DNA from: CAZKTO01 sp964555685
Lineage (GTDB): Bacteria; Chloroflexota; Dehalococcoidia; SHYB01
Reading direction: 5' to 3'
NCBI GenBank assembly: GCA_964555685.1
Contig: CAZKTO010000002.1
Location: 47,839 to 111,838, forward strand
DNA: 64,000 bases
Shown here: positions 42,037-50,642 of the stretch, piece by piece
Layout: every line of letters begins with the position of its first letter
Position numbering within the stretch: the stretch's first letter is position 1
Program-made: the position numbers and the translations under genes
Notes under the pieces: generated by a model
Database searches by the model: none
The model's input: only the letters and a program-made list of their open reading frames with translations
Told to the model about the DNA's origin: nothing

Positions 42037-43338
42037 ATGTGGCCACGCCGCCATCCTAGGCTCGACCAACTCCTGAGCGAGTGTCTGGACCGCCTGGCCC
42101 AAGGCGCCACGGTGCAGGACTGCCTGGCCGCCTGCCCGGAGCGGGCCGGCGAGCTCCGGCCGCTCATCGAGACGGCCCTGGCGGTCCGGGCGGCGTCCGG
42201 CGTCCAGCCCACGCCCAAGGCCAAGGCCGCGGGCCTCGCCCGCCTGCGCCAGGCCATGGCCGCCGCGCCGGTCGCCGCCACGGCGCGCCCGCTGGCGCTC
42301 GATGACGTCCTGACCGATTGCCTGGACCGCATGAGCCGCGGCGCCTCCGTAGACGACTGCCTGGCCGCCTACCCCGTGCGTGCCGCCGAGCTTCGACCTC
42401 TCCTCCAGACGGCGCGCGTCGTGGGACCCGCCGCCCGGGTGAGGCCCCGGGCCGAGGCCAAGGCCGCCGCCCGGGAGCGCCTGCGCCACGCCATGGCGCG
42501 CCACCCTCCACAAGCCTGGCGGGCCGCCATCTTCCAGCAGCATCTGCGCGCCTGGGCCAGTGCCGCCGCCGCCCTCGTCATCGTTGTGGGCGGATACGGC
42601 GTCGTCGAGGCCTCCAGCGATAGCAAGCCCAACGAGCTGCTCTATCCCATCAAGCGGACCGTCGAGCGGGTGCGCCTGGCCTGGCCCCTGCGCTCCGACG
42701 AGAGCAGGGGCCGCCTCTCGGAGGAGCTGGCGCGCCGCCGGGCCGAAGAGCTGGCCGAGATCGCCGTCCAGAGCCCGCCCAAGCGCCTGGCCGCCCTCTC
42801 TGGCCGCGTGGCCGAGAACATCGACCGGGCCGTCGCCATCTCCCTCGAGCAGACCGACCGCGACGAGCGGCGTCTCTCCCAGCAGCTCGATGCCAGCGCC
42901 GGCCTCGAGCGCCCGGAGAGCGTGCAGCGCGCCCACGCCCTCAACGAGGCGGTGGAGCAGCGGCTGCGGCTCACCAAGGAGCGGCTGGAGCGGGACGCCG
43001 AGACCCACCGCCAGCGCCTGGAGCAGGTCCTGGCGCACGCCCCGCAGGAGCGCAAGGAGCAGGTCCGCAAGGCCATCCAGCAGGTGAACGAGCCATACCG
43101 GCAGGCGCTCCAGCAGATCGATACACGGCTGGACCAGATCCGCCAGACCGAGCCCGTGGAGGAGCGGATCCGGCGCCGGCGGGAGCAGATCGCCGCCACG
43201 GCGGAGGCGAGGCCGCCCACACCCGTCCAGCCCGGCGTCTCCAGCGAGCGCACGCCCATCGCCCGTCCCCACGGAACGCGGGTGCCTCCGACGCGGCCCG
43301 AGGGCCGGCGGTCAGCCCCCAGCGCCGCTCACTCGTAG
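42037..43338 (+). CDS. DUF5667-type membrane protein, probable anti-sigma or sigma-linked factor
   Basis: A 433-residue protein. The N-terminus has two copies of a motif about 90 residues apart: LDRLAQGATVQDCLAACPER and LDRMSRGASVDDCLAAYPVR. A single membrane span (ASAAAALVIVVGGYGVVEA, about residues 172-190) is followed by SDSKPNELLYPIKRTVERVRLAW, the DUF5667 signature. A long charged helical region (residues 225-385) rich in Gln/Glu/Arg and a Pro-rich tail come next. The order sigma factor then DUF5667 is common in Chloroflexota and Actinobacteria. Its last codons overlap the convergent FtsX gene by 10 nt. Confidence 0.8.
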   Translation: MWPRRHPRLDQLLSECLDRLAQGATVQDCLAACPERAGELRPLIETALAVRAASGVQPTPKAKAAGLARLRQAMAAAPVAATARPLALDDVLTDCLDRMSRGASVDDCLAAYPVRAAELRPLLQTARVVGPAARVRPRAEAKAAARERLRHAMARHPPQAWRAAIFQQHLRAWASAAAALVIVVGGYGVVEASSDSKPNELLYPIKRTVERVRLAWPLRSDESRGRLSEELARRRAEELAEIAVQSPPKRLAALSGRVAENIDRAVAISLEQTDRDERRLSQQLDASAGLERPESVQRAHALNEAVEQRLRLTKERLERDAETHRQRLEQVLAHAPQERKEQVRKAIQQVNEPYRQALQQIDTRLDQIRQTEPVEERIRRRREQIAATAEARPPTPVQPGVSSERTPIARPHGTRVPPTRPEGRRSAPSAAHS

Positions 43339-46300
43339 CGCAGCGCGTCGGCCGGCGCGACCCGGGAGGCCTGGCGGGCGGGAAGCACCGTCGTCACCAG
43401 CGAGAACAAGTAAGCGCCCACAACGATGATGGCGATCCGGCCCCACGGGATGATGAGCTCCACGTTGGGCTCGTCGGGCCGCACGTCGGCCACGACGTTC
43501 ACGGAGGTGATGAGCCCCGTCACCAGCCCGAGGCCGATGCCCACCAGCGCGATGAACGACGACTCCATGAGGAAGCTCACGGCCACCATCCGCCGCGAGA
43601 AGCCGATGGCGCGCAGCACGCCGATCTGGTGCCGCCGCTCGACCACGGCCCGGGCGCTGATGACCCCCAGCGCGGCGATGCCGACCACCAGCCCCAGCGC
43701 CATGAACGCCGTCAGGAGGTCCAGGAGCGCCCGCCGCGTCGACCGCACGTCGCCGATGGTGTCTTTCAAGTCCACGGTCTCCATCCCATGGTCGAAGAGG
43801 GCCCCCTCGATTCTCATGGCCGCGTCCTTGGTCCCCGGCTGGACGTGGAAGAAGAGGCGGGTGGCGTTCACCCTCCGCGGGATCTGGGCGTCAAGGGTGC
43901 GGGTGGAGGTGAAGATGGAGAAGGGCAGGAAGAAGAACGAGGCCACGTCGTCCACCACCCCGATGACGGTCAGCTCCATCGTCGCGCCGCTCTTAGGGTC
44001 GACCACCGAGATGGGGACCGGGTCCATGCTCTTATTCTCGATGGAGAGACCCGGCGGGTTGAGATGGAAGCGGTCGCCGTTGCCGCCGAAGTTGAAGTTG
44101 TTGCGGCTGGGGACCAGGAGGGCGCTGACGACGGCGGCGCCAGGCCGGTCCCGAAGGGCCCGCCATACGGCCGCGCTATCCACCTTGTTCTTCGCGCCGA
44201 ACTCCGGCGTCGCCAGCGTGATGGCGAACCGGTTCGAGGCCACGAAGTCGTCGTCAACGCCGCTGACCAGGGTGTCTTGCTCGTCACCCACTGGCGTGGT
44301 GGCCAGCCGGCCCCTGGCGTCGAGGACCGTTCGCAGAGTACCCACGGACGGCTTGCCATCCACGCGGGTCACGAACGCCAGCTCGGCGTTGGACTCGATA
44401 AGCTTCCCGGTGTCGTCCACCGGGTTGATATCGGCCACGCTCTGGGCGATGACGTCGTAGCCGCCCGTCAGACGCTGCTGGTCGTCGAAGATCTTATCGA
44501 AGCTCACGTTGAGCGATGCCATGACGATGATCGAGAAGATGACGGCGGCGAACATGGCCATGGACATCCCGGTGCGGAAGCCGGACCGCAGCGGATAGGA
44601 GACGGCCGATTTGACCATGGGCGCCAGGCGCTGGACTCGCCCCGCCGTGCGCATCACGAGCCCCAGGATCACCGGGGAGTTGTTCACGGTGACCAGGACG
44701 CCGCCGGTGGTCACCAGCGCCCCCGCGACGAAGAATATCGAGAAGTCCTGCTTCCACGCGTCGTTAATCTTGTCGAACAGGCTCTGGGGCGCCAGCCAAT
44801 AGGCCAGCAGGAAGACACCCACGGCCGTGAGCACCCATCGCTGCGGCGCCCCTGCATAGCGCAGGACCAGCGCCAGGCCAATGGGCGCCAGCGAGAGTCC
44901 CAGGCCGAAGACCGTCAGCTGGTCCGCCGCGAATCCGTAGCCCGCCAGCAGGACTCCCAGGAGCGTGAGGATGATCCCCCAAACGAGAGTCCTTCGGCCC
45001 GCCCGGGGCGTCTGCGGCTCGGGGATGTCCCGAACGGCTCGCACGATGTTCAGCCGGCTGACGCGCCAGGACGCGAAGGCCACGGTGATCAACGTCACCA
45101 CGCTCCCCGCGAAGAGGGAGACGAGCAGGCTGGCCGCCGACACGTGGGGTGACAGGCGGAAGTCCTCGTCCGGAGCGCTTCTGGCGAAGGCCTCGCCCAC
45201 GCCGTAGACCAAGAGGAAGCCCACGCCGATGCCCGCCAGGGCGCCGATGATGGCCGCGCCGAAGCTGTACAGGGCGCCCTCGGCCACGAACATCTGCACC
45301 AGGTGCGCCCTCCGCATGCCCACGGCCCGGGCCATGCCCAGCTCACTCTTCCGCTCCGCCGCCAGCATGCTGAAGATCAGGAAGATCAGCAGGATGCCCA
45401 CCCCGATGGAGAAGAGCCCGAACGTGGTGAAGAAGGTGACGAAGACGCTGGCGATCTCGTTTGCCGTGTCGACGATCTCCTGCTTGAGGGGGAAGAGCTC
45501 CAGGCCGTTCTCCCTGATGGCGGGCAGGTCCTGGTGGCGCCGCTCGATTCCCGCGGAGAGGCCAACCGCGTCCGAGTAGCCGCCGCGGTTCGAGACGAGG
45601 ATGACACTGAGGAGGCCCGGGCGGCCCAGCGCCTCCTGGGCCCACGCCAGAGGCGTCATCAAGACCGCGTCGGTCTCGGCGCGCTTGAAGTACCAGCCGC
45701 TCACGATCGCTTTGACCCGCAGCTCCACGACTCTTCCCGGCGCCACCGGCACCTGCAGCACGTCGCCCTCGACGGCGCCCAGCCTCTTCGCGCCCTTGTC
45801 GTCCAGGTAGGCTTCGCCGGGCGCCAGGGACGCCAGGTCCACCCGTTGGCCCCCGGTGGTGACGAGGCGGTCGAAGGTGGCGGCGCGGGCCGGGTCCAGG
45901 CCGGTCAGCAGGCCGTTGACCTCGAACTGGCGCGTGCGGAAGTTGACCACGGCCACGTTCTCCACCAGCGCTGGGACGACGCTCTCCACCTTGGGGTCGG
46001 CCTCCAGCGCCGGGCCGATCTCGGCGAAGAGGCGCTCCGGGAACTCGTCCGGCGCCGCCTTCCCCTTCCACACGGGCGAATCGTCGTCCACGCGGACCAG
46101 CATGTCCAGGGAGCGCAGGCTGTCCGTGGCGCTTCGGTCGATGCTGAACGCCACCGAGTCGCCCGTCGTGAAGGCGCTGGAGATGATGACGGTGGCCAGC
46201 ATGAGCCCCGCTACGATGAGGATGCTCTGGGCCCGCCGGCGCGGAACGTTCCGCGCCGCCATGCGGACCAGGATGGGATTGCGGATGAGGATGAAGAGGA

Positions 46301-46379
46301 GCGCGCCGCAGCCGATGGCGAAGAGGACGCCGAAGGCCGCGGCTACGGCGCTCATGGGGGCGCCGAAGAGCTCATCCAC
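43329..46379 (-). CDS. ABC transporter permease, FtsX/MacB-type
   Basis: A 1016-residue integral membrane protein. A first membrane span (residues about 12-33) is followed by RNVPRRRAQSILIVAGLMLATVIISSAF, typical of long FtsX-like permeases with two FtsX domains. A large extracytoplasmic domain lies between. Two sets of spans occur around residues 305-470 and 570-640, and the last FtsX domain near residues 890-1016 ends PARQASRVAPADALRYE. These export lipoproteins, peptides or toxins by a mechanotransmission mechanism. It follows its ATPase gene by 26 nt. Substrate unknown. Confidence 0.9.
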   Translation of the reverse strand: MDELFGAPMSAVAAAFGVLFAIGCGALLFILIRNPILVRMAARNVPRRRAQSILIVAGLMLATVIISSAFTTGDSVAFSIDRSATDSLRSLDMLVRVDDDSPVWKGKAAPDEFPERLFAEIGPALEADPKVESVVPALVENVAVVNFRTRQFEVNGLLTGLDPARAATFDRLVTTGGQRVDLASLAPGEAYLDDKGAKRLGAVEGDVLQVPVAPGRVVELRVKAIVSGWYFKRAETDAVLMTPLAWAQEALGRPGLLSVILVSNRGGYSDAVGLSAGIERRHQDLPAIRENGLELFPLKQEIVDTANEIASVFVTFFTTFGLFSIGVGILLIFLIFSMLAAERKSELGMARAVGMRRAHLVQMFVAEGALYSFGAAIIGALAGIGVGFLLVYGVGEAFARSAPDEDFRLSPHVSAASLLVSLFAGSVVTLITVAFASWRVSRLNIVRAVRDIPEPQTPRAGRRTLVWGIILTLLGVLLAGYGFAADQLTVFGLGLSLAPIGLALVLRYAGAPQRWVLTAVGVFLLAYWLAPQSLFDKINDAWKQDFSIFFVAGALVTTGGVLVTVNNSPVILGLVMRTAGRVQRLAPMVKSAVSYPLRSGFRTGMSMAMFAAVIFSIIVMASLNVSFDKIFDDQQRLTGGYDVIAQSVADINPVDDTGKLIESNAELAFVTRVDGKPSVGTLRTVLDARGRLATTPVGDEQDTLVSGVDDDFVASNRFAITLATPEFGAKNKVDSAAVWRALRDRPGAAVVSALLVPSRNNFNFGGNGDRFHLNPPGLSIENKSMDPVPISVVDPKSGATMELTVIGVVDDVASFFFLPFSIFTSTRTLDAQIPRRVNATRLFFHVQPGTKDAAMRIEGALFDHGMETVDLKDTIGDVRSTRRALLDLLTAFMALGLVVGIAALGVISARAVVERRHQIGVLRAIGFSRRMVAVSFLMESSFIALVGIGLGLVTGLITSVNVVADVRPDEPNVELIIPWGRIAIIVVGAYLFSLVTTVLPARQASRVAPADALRYE

Positions 46380-46405
46380 GGCGCGCTCCCCCTGCCGGGG
46401 AGGGC

Positions 46406-47110
46406 CTACTCATGGTTCCGGCGCTCGTCCACGATCCGGCCGTCCCGCATGAGAATCGTGCGGTGGGCGCGGCGCGCCACGACGTCCGAGTGGGTCACGA
46501 GCACGAAGGTCTGGCCGTTCTCGCGGTTCAGGCGGCAGAGGAGCTTCATCACCTCTTCGGAGGTCTCGCTGTCCAGGTTGCCCGTGGGCTCATCGCCCCA
46601 GACGATCTGGGGATCGTTGACCAGCGCCCGGGCGACGGCCACGCGCTGCTGCTCCCCGCCCGAGAGCTCGGCCGGGTAGTGCCGCTGCCACTCCGCCAGC
46701 CCCACCATGCCCAGGACCTGCAGCGCCTTGGCCCGCGCCACCCTGGCCCTGATGCCCGAGACGAGGAGCGGCAGCTCCACGTTCTCCACGGCGGTGAGCA
46801 CGGGCAGGAGGTTGTAGGCCTGGAAGATGTAGCCCATCCGCCGCGCCCGGAGCTCTGTCTTGGCGTTATCGGACATGGTGGCGAGATCGATGCCGCCGAT
46901 GGCGATGGCCCCCTCGTCGACCTCGTCCAGGCCGGAGAGGCAGTTGAGGAGCGTGGTCTTGCCGCAGCCGCTGGGGCCCATAATGGCCACCATCTCGCCC
47001 CGGCGGACGGCGAGATCGACGCCCCGCAGGGCGTGGACCTCCACCCGGCCCGTGGAGTAGGTCTTGTGCACGCCGTTGGCGACGATCAGCGGTGCGGTTT
47101 CGTTAGTCAC
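46406..47110 (-). CDS. ABC transporter ATP-binding protein, LolD/MacB type
   Basis: A 234-residue ATPase with Walker A GPSGCGKTT (residues about 45-53), Q-loop YIFQAYNLLP, signature LSGGEQQRVAVARAL, Walker B IVWGDEPTGNLDS and switch His in LVTHSD. The GDEPTGNLD form is characteristic of the MacB/LolD/FtsE group that pairs with FtsX-like permeases. It starts with GTG at 47110. It is the first gene of the exporter operon. Confidence 0.94.
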   Translation of the reverse strand: MTNETAPLIVANGVHKTYSTGRVEVHALRGVDLAVRRGEMVAIMGPSGCGKTTLLNCLSGLDEVDEGAIAIGGIDLATMSDNAKTELRARRMGYIFQAYNLLPVLTAVENVELPLLVSGIRARVARAKALQVLGMVGLAEWQRHYPAELSGGEQQRVAVARALVNDPQIVWGDEPTGNLDSETSEEVMKLLCRLNRENGQTFVLVTHSDVVARRAHRTILMRDGRIVDERRNHE

Positions 47111-47167
47111 AGGGAGGCCTCGCGCGAAGAGCGCCCCGCGAGACGATGACCGCGAGGCGCCCCGTCC

Positions 47168-47196
47168 AGTCTACTGTACGGACGGGAGGAGCTCAA
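47168..47196 (-). promoter_or_regulatory. promoter of the ABC exporter operon
   Basis: Read leftward: TTGAGC (47196-47191), 17-nt spacer, TAGACT (47173-47168), 58 nt before the GTG. Confidence 0.55.
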
Positions 47197-47214
47197 CCGG
47201 TGAGGGGGAGTGCG

Positions 47215-48339
47215 CTACGGCGCCAGCGCCGCCCGCACGACCTTCCGCTGGTCCTTCCCCAGCCACTCCGACTGCTGGAAGGCGTCGTTGATCTTGTCCA
47301 GCGGGTAGACGTGCGACACCACCTTCTCGAAGGGGTACTTGGTCAGGTTCCGCGAGATGAAGCTCAGCACCTGCGGAATCACCTTGGGCTCGTAGAGGAC
47401 GACGCCGTGGATCGACTTGTTCCCATGGACCAGCTGCGATGGGTCGTAGGGCATCGTCATGCCAAAGTTGATGTTCCCGATCTCGAGATAGCGCCCGCCG
47501 GAGCGGACCATGTCCAGCCCCTCCTGGACCACCGTGGGGAAGCCCACCAGCTCCGCCACGACCTCTGCCCCCAGGCCGCCCGTCAGGCTCTTCACCTGGG
47601 CCACGCGGTCGGCGGGCTTCGTCTTGCTGGCGTCGATGACGTGGTCGGCGCCGAACTCCTTCGCCAGGGCCAGGCGGCTCTCCTGCGCGTCGACGACGAT
47701 GATGGGCGCGGCGCCCATCTCCTTGGCCACCACCGTGGCGAAGAGCCCGAGGCCGCCGGCGCCCTGGATGACGGCGCTCTGCCCGAACCGCAGCCCGATG
47801 GTCTCCCACCCCTGGGTCACCTGGCAGAACGCGCAGTTGACGGAGGCGATGAGGGTGTCCGGGATCCGCTCGTCCTCGACCTTGAAGACGGCCCGGCCGG
47901 GGGGGACGTAGTAGTACTCGCCGTAGCCGCCCGTGAAGTAGGGCCACTCGCCCACGGCGGTGGCGCGGCGGTTGTACTTGTTGGGGCAGGCCCGGGTGGC
48001 GCCGGAGAGGCAGACGGGGCAGCGCCAGCAGGGCTGGAAGTACTGGTAGACCACCCGGTCCCCCTCTTTCAGCGGGCGGCCCAGGGAGTCGCTGGTCATC
48101 CCCTCGCCCAGAGCGTGGACGCGGCCCGCCATCTCGTGCCCCAGGATCGACTCCCGCGAGCCGTCGAAGCCGAACTTGGCCATGTCGCCCCGGTAGATGT
48201 GCAGGTCGGAGCCGCAGATGTTGGACATGCTGATCTTGACCAGCATGGAGCCCGGATCGAGCTTGGGCAGCGGGAACGTGCGGATGTCGAAGGGCTTGTT
48301 GGGGCCGGTGAAGATGGCGGCCTTGCCGGTCTCAGCCAT
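47215..48339 (-). CDS. zinc-containing alcohol dehydrogenase (MDR family)
   Basis: A 374-residue medium-chain dehydrogenase. The catalytic zinc ligands are Cys in NICGSDLH and the GHE motif ILGHEMAG. The structural zinc is bound by four Cys (CWRCPVCLSGATRAC). The NAD(P) motif is GAGGLGLFA. The substrate is an alcohol, polyol or amino-alcohol. GGAGG precedes the ATG at 48339. It is transcribed leftward, and the region upstream of its start is where the transposon-like unit has inserted. Confidence 0.9.
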   Translation of the reverse strand: MAETGKAAIFTGPNKPFDIRTFPLPKLDPGSMLVKISMSNICGSDLHIYRGDMAKFGFDGSRESILGHEMAGRVHALGEGMTSDSLGRPLKEGDRVVYQYFQPCWRCPVCLSGATRACPNKYNRRATAVGEWPYFTGGYGEYYYVPPGRAVFKVEDERIPDTLIASVNCAFCQVTQGWETIGLRFGQSAVIQGAGGLGLFATVVAKEMGAAPIIVVDAQESRLALAKEFGADHVIDASKTKPADRVAQVKSLTGGLGAEVVAELVGFPTVVQEGLDMVRSGGRYLEIGNINFGMTMPYDPSQLVHGNKSIHGVVLYEPKVIPQVLSFISRNLTKYPFEKVVSHVYPLDKINDAFQQSEWLGKDQRKVVRAALAP

Positions 48340-48654
48340 GGGCGCCTCCTGGGTGCGTCGTGCGGCGCCAGCATAGCACAGAGGAGAAGTGAGGCGGCTA
48401 CTCCCCCTCTCCGGCTCGGAGAGGGCGCGAGTGTCCCGAGTCATAGGTTCGCTGAATAAGTCCAAACGGGGTGCCCCGACCCGTCGGGGCCAGGGGAACT
48501 GGGGGTGTCCCCGGCTTTGCACGATAACTGACTCCTGCACGGCAAGTCAACCGTTTGCACGGAAAGTCGGCTTATCGTTCAGGGCCGAGGAAGGGGGCCC
48601 CCGGTGAGCAAGGTGATACAATCCTCACTACCTGTCGGTAGGAGGGCACTACCC
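48340..48654. other. intergenic region holding the left end of the mobile unit
   Basis: Contains a GCCCCGAC/GTCGGGGC hairpin (48473-48490), the left terminal repeat (48499-48523), further TGCACGG motifs at about 48535 and 48556, and a TACAAT box at 48617-48622 that probably serves the AIPR gene, although no -35 box is visible. Confidence 0.6.
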
Positions 48655-50391
48655 ATGAGCGAATCAGATCGTCTCTATCTTAGAAGCATCCTTGAACAAG
48701 AGAGCGACAAAAAATACCCCGGCATGTCGGCCACGGAGCATTTTGAGTACTTCTCTGCCGAGCAACTGTTAAAGCCATTCGATGTAGACGTGGACGACAT
48801 TGAGTCCGGACACGTTGGTGCCTCGGACGACGGAGGTGTGGATTCCGCCTACTTCTTGTTGGATCGGCGCGTTGTACGTGAGGACCCGGAGATCGCGTCC
48901 TTTAAGTCGCGGCGAGAGATTCCATTGGAGTTCATCGTCATTCAGTCGAAGATGGCCAACGGGTTCTCGGAGGAAGCGATTCTCAAGCTCCAGGCGATGG
49001 TCAATGATCTGCTTGACCCAACTGCTGACCAGTCCACCGCGGGAGGCGTCTACAGTGCCAAGCTGCGAGCCATCGTAAAGCGTTTTAGCAGCACCTATCT
49101 GTCGCTTCTCACCCAGCGCCCCACGCTCACTATCTCCTTCTACTTCACTGCCTTGGCTGATTCGGCCAACCCTGAGCCAGAGCGGAAGGCGAAGCTACTA
49201 CTGGAGCGCCTCCAGGACTTGTATTCCGGTGCTACCTGCAAGTTTGCGTTCGTCACAGCCAAAGACCTCCTGACACTCTACAGAAAAGTCACGCCTCAAA
49301 CATTGCCTCTTAAGTCGTCCAAATCGCTGTCATCATCACAATTCGGCAACGCTTATGTTTGCCTGGTTCCAATCGGAGCGTTCTTCGAGTTCATTACTAG
49401 CGATGGTCAACTGCGTGAAGATTTATTCGATTCTAACGTTCGTGATTATGAGGGCAACGTAGTCGTAAATAAGGGCATAGAATCGACACTCAGCAGCACG
49501 AAACCCGTTGAATTCTGGTGGCTGAATAATGGTATCACCATACTGGCAACAACGGTTACGGGCAGCGGCGATACGCTAGCGGTCGAAGAGCCTGAGATCG
49601 TGAACGGCCTGCAAACTTCCAGGAAAATCTACGAGCACTTCAATGGCGCGCCGGAGGGTGACAGACAACACCTTCTGGAAAATGATAAGCGCAACGTTCT
49701 GGTGCGGGTCATCGCCACCACCGACCCGTTTGACCGGGACAGCATCATCATTGCGACAAATAGCCAGACACACATCGAACCGGCAACCTTCCATGCGGGG
49801 GAAGACATACAGCGCCGAATTGAGGGGTTCTTGCCAACGGCAGCGCAATTGTATTACGAACGCCGCAAGAACTACTACCGTAACAGAGGTATTCCAGTAG
49901 CGAAGATCGTGTCTATTGCCTATCTAGCGCAGGCCGTCGCTGCAATTGTCTTGCAGAGGCCAGACGACGCCTACGCCAGACCGACGAGCATTCTGCGCCG
50001 CAATTACAGCGGGTTGTTTGACGAGACATATAATCCAAAGCTTTACAGCGAATGTGCGCGACTCATGAAGCGAGTTGACGCATACTTGAAAGGAATTGGC
50101 AAGGACAAGCTCGACGCCAGCGCACAATCCGACATCCGTTTCTACTTGGCGATGTACGTGGCGTGCGACATGCTACGCTCTGCTTCCCCCACTCGTGACG
50201 CTATTGCTGGGTCCGAAATACACACTGCATCGGACGAAGTCCTCTCCCGGTGCTTAGAAACTGTTGTGACCGCCTACAGGGTTGCGGGCGGTGGCGATGA
50301 GGCCGCGAAGGGCACCGAGTTGCTTGCTCAAATTAAGAAAGCACTAAGGCATCGATTCCCGCCGCCACGCCGCGAGACTCAGTCGCCGTGA
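48655..50391 (+). CDS. AIPR family protein (abortive infection / phage resistance)
   Basis: A 578-residue protein with the AIPR signature: NVRDYEGNVVVNKGIESTL near residue 260, FWWLNNGITIL near 286 and PEIVNGLQTSRKI near 312. These are the conserved blocks of AbiR/AIPR-type proteins tied to abortive phage infection. The biochemical activity is unknown. ATG 48655 is preferred because AGGAGGG stands 9 nt upstream and a TACAAT box lies between it and the more distal GTG 48604. The 3' end overlaps the antisense zinc-ribbon gene by 13 nt. Confidence 0.85.
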   Translation: MSESDRLYLRSILEQESDKKYPGMSATEHFEYFSAEQLLKPFDVDVDDIESGHVGASDDGGVDSAYFLLDRRVVREDPEIASFKSRREIPLEFIVIQSKMANGFSEEAILKLQAMVNDLLDPTADQSTAGGVYSAKLRAIVKRFSSTYLSLLTQRPTLTISFYFTALADSANPEPERKAKLLLERLQDLYSGATCKFAFVTAKDLLTLYRKVTPQTLPLKSSKSLSSSQFGNAYVCLVPIGAFFEFITSDGQLREDLFDSNVRDYEGNVVVNKGIESTLSSTKPVEFWWLNNGITILATTVTGSGDTLAVEEPEIVNGLQTSRKIYEHFNGAPEGDRQHLLENDKRNVLVRVIATTDPFDRDSIIIATNSQTHIEPATFHAGEDIQRRIEGFLPTAAQLYYERRKNYYRNRGIPVAKIVSIAYLAQAVAAIVLQRPDDAYARPTSILRRNYSGLFDETYNPKLYSECARLMKRVDAYLKGIGKDKLDASAQSDIRFYLAMYVACDMLRSASPTRDAIAGSEIHTASDEVLSRCLETVVTAYRVAGGGDEAAKGTELLAQIKKALRHRFPPPRRETQSP

Positions 50392-50531
50392 GTCTTCTTT
50401 CCGCGCTTCCCCGGCTTGTCCCATCGGAGGCTTCGGCACTTGGGACAGAAGGGCGCGTGTGTCTTGCTTCTTGGGACCCAGACGTACCCGCACTGCTCGC
50501 ACTTGTTTGCTGTCACTTTGACTTTGGCCAT
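50379..50531 (-). CDS. small zinc-ribbon protein
   Basis: A 50-residue protein with two Cys pairs, C-E-Q-C-G-Y and C-P-K-C-R, about 18 residues apart: a compact zinc ribbon. The Lys-rich C-terminus reads KPGKRGKKTHGD. ATG 50531 is preceded by GAGGGAGCAGGG and by a promoter at 50560-50588 whose -10 overlaps an operator palindrome. Size and charge suit a DNA-binding regulator of the unit (inference). It is antisense and convergent to the AIPR gene. Confidence 0.65.
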   Translation of the reverse strand: MAKVKVTANKCEQCGYVWVPRSKTHAPFCPKCRSLRWDKPGKRGKKTHGD

Positions 50532-50550
50532 ACCCTGCTCCCTCTAAAAG

Positions 50551-50567
50551 TCTACATAGATAGTAGA
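50551..50567. promoter_or_regulatory. operator copy 1, TCTAC-N7-GTAGA
   Basis: TCTACATAGATAGTAGA at 50551-50567, covering the -10 box of the zinc-ribbon promoter. The same arms recur at 50605-50621. Confidence 0.7.
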
Positions 50568-50588
50568 CATCAGGGGTTGACAAGTCAA
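50560..50588 (-). promoter_or_regulatory. promoter of the zinc-ribbon gene
   Basis: Read leftward: TTGACT (50588-50583), 17-nt spacer, TACTAT (50565-50560). Its -35 box abuts and partly interleaves with that of the rightward transposase promoter. Confidence 0.65.
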
Positions 50589-50605
50589 GTGTGGTGCGCT
50601 ATACT
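50577..50605 (+). promoter_or_regulatory. promoter of the SWIM-DDE transposase
   Basis: TTGACA (50577-50582), 17-nt spacer, TATACT (50600-50605). The start codon is 37 nt downstream of the -10 box. Confidence 0.7.
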
Positions 50606-50621
50606 CTACTTAGAATGTAGA
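50605..50621. promoter_or_regulatory. operator copy 2, TCTAC-N7-GTAGA
   Basis: TCTACTTAGAATGTAGA at 50605-50621, directly after the -10 box of the transposase promoter. Arms identical to copy 1 at 50551-50567. Confidence 0.7.
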
Positions 50622-50642
50622 TATAGTAAGGAGAGTATAGCA

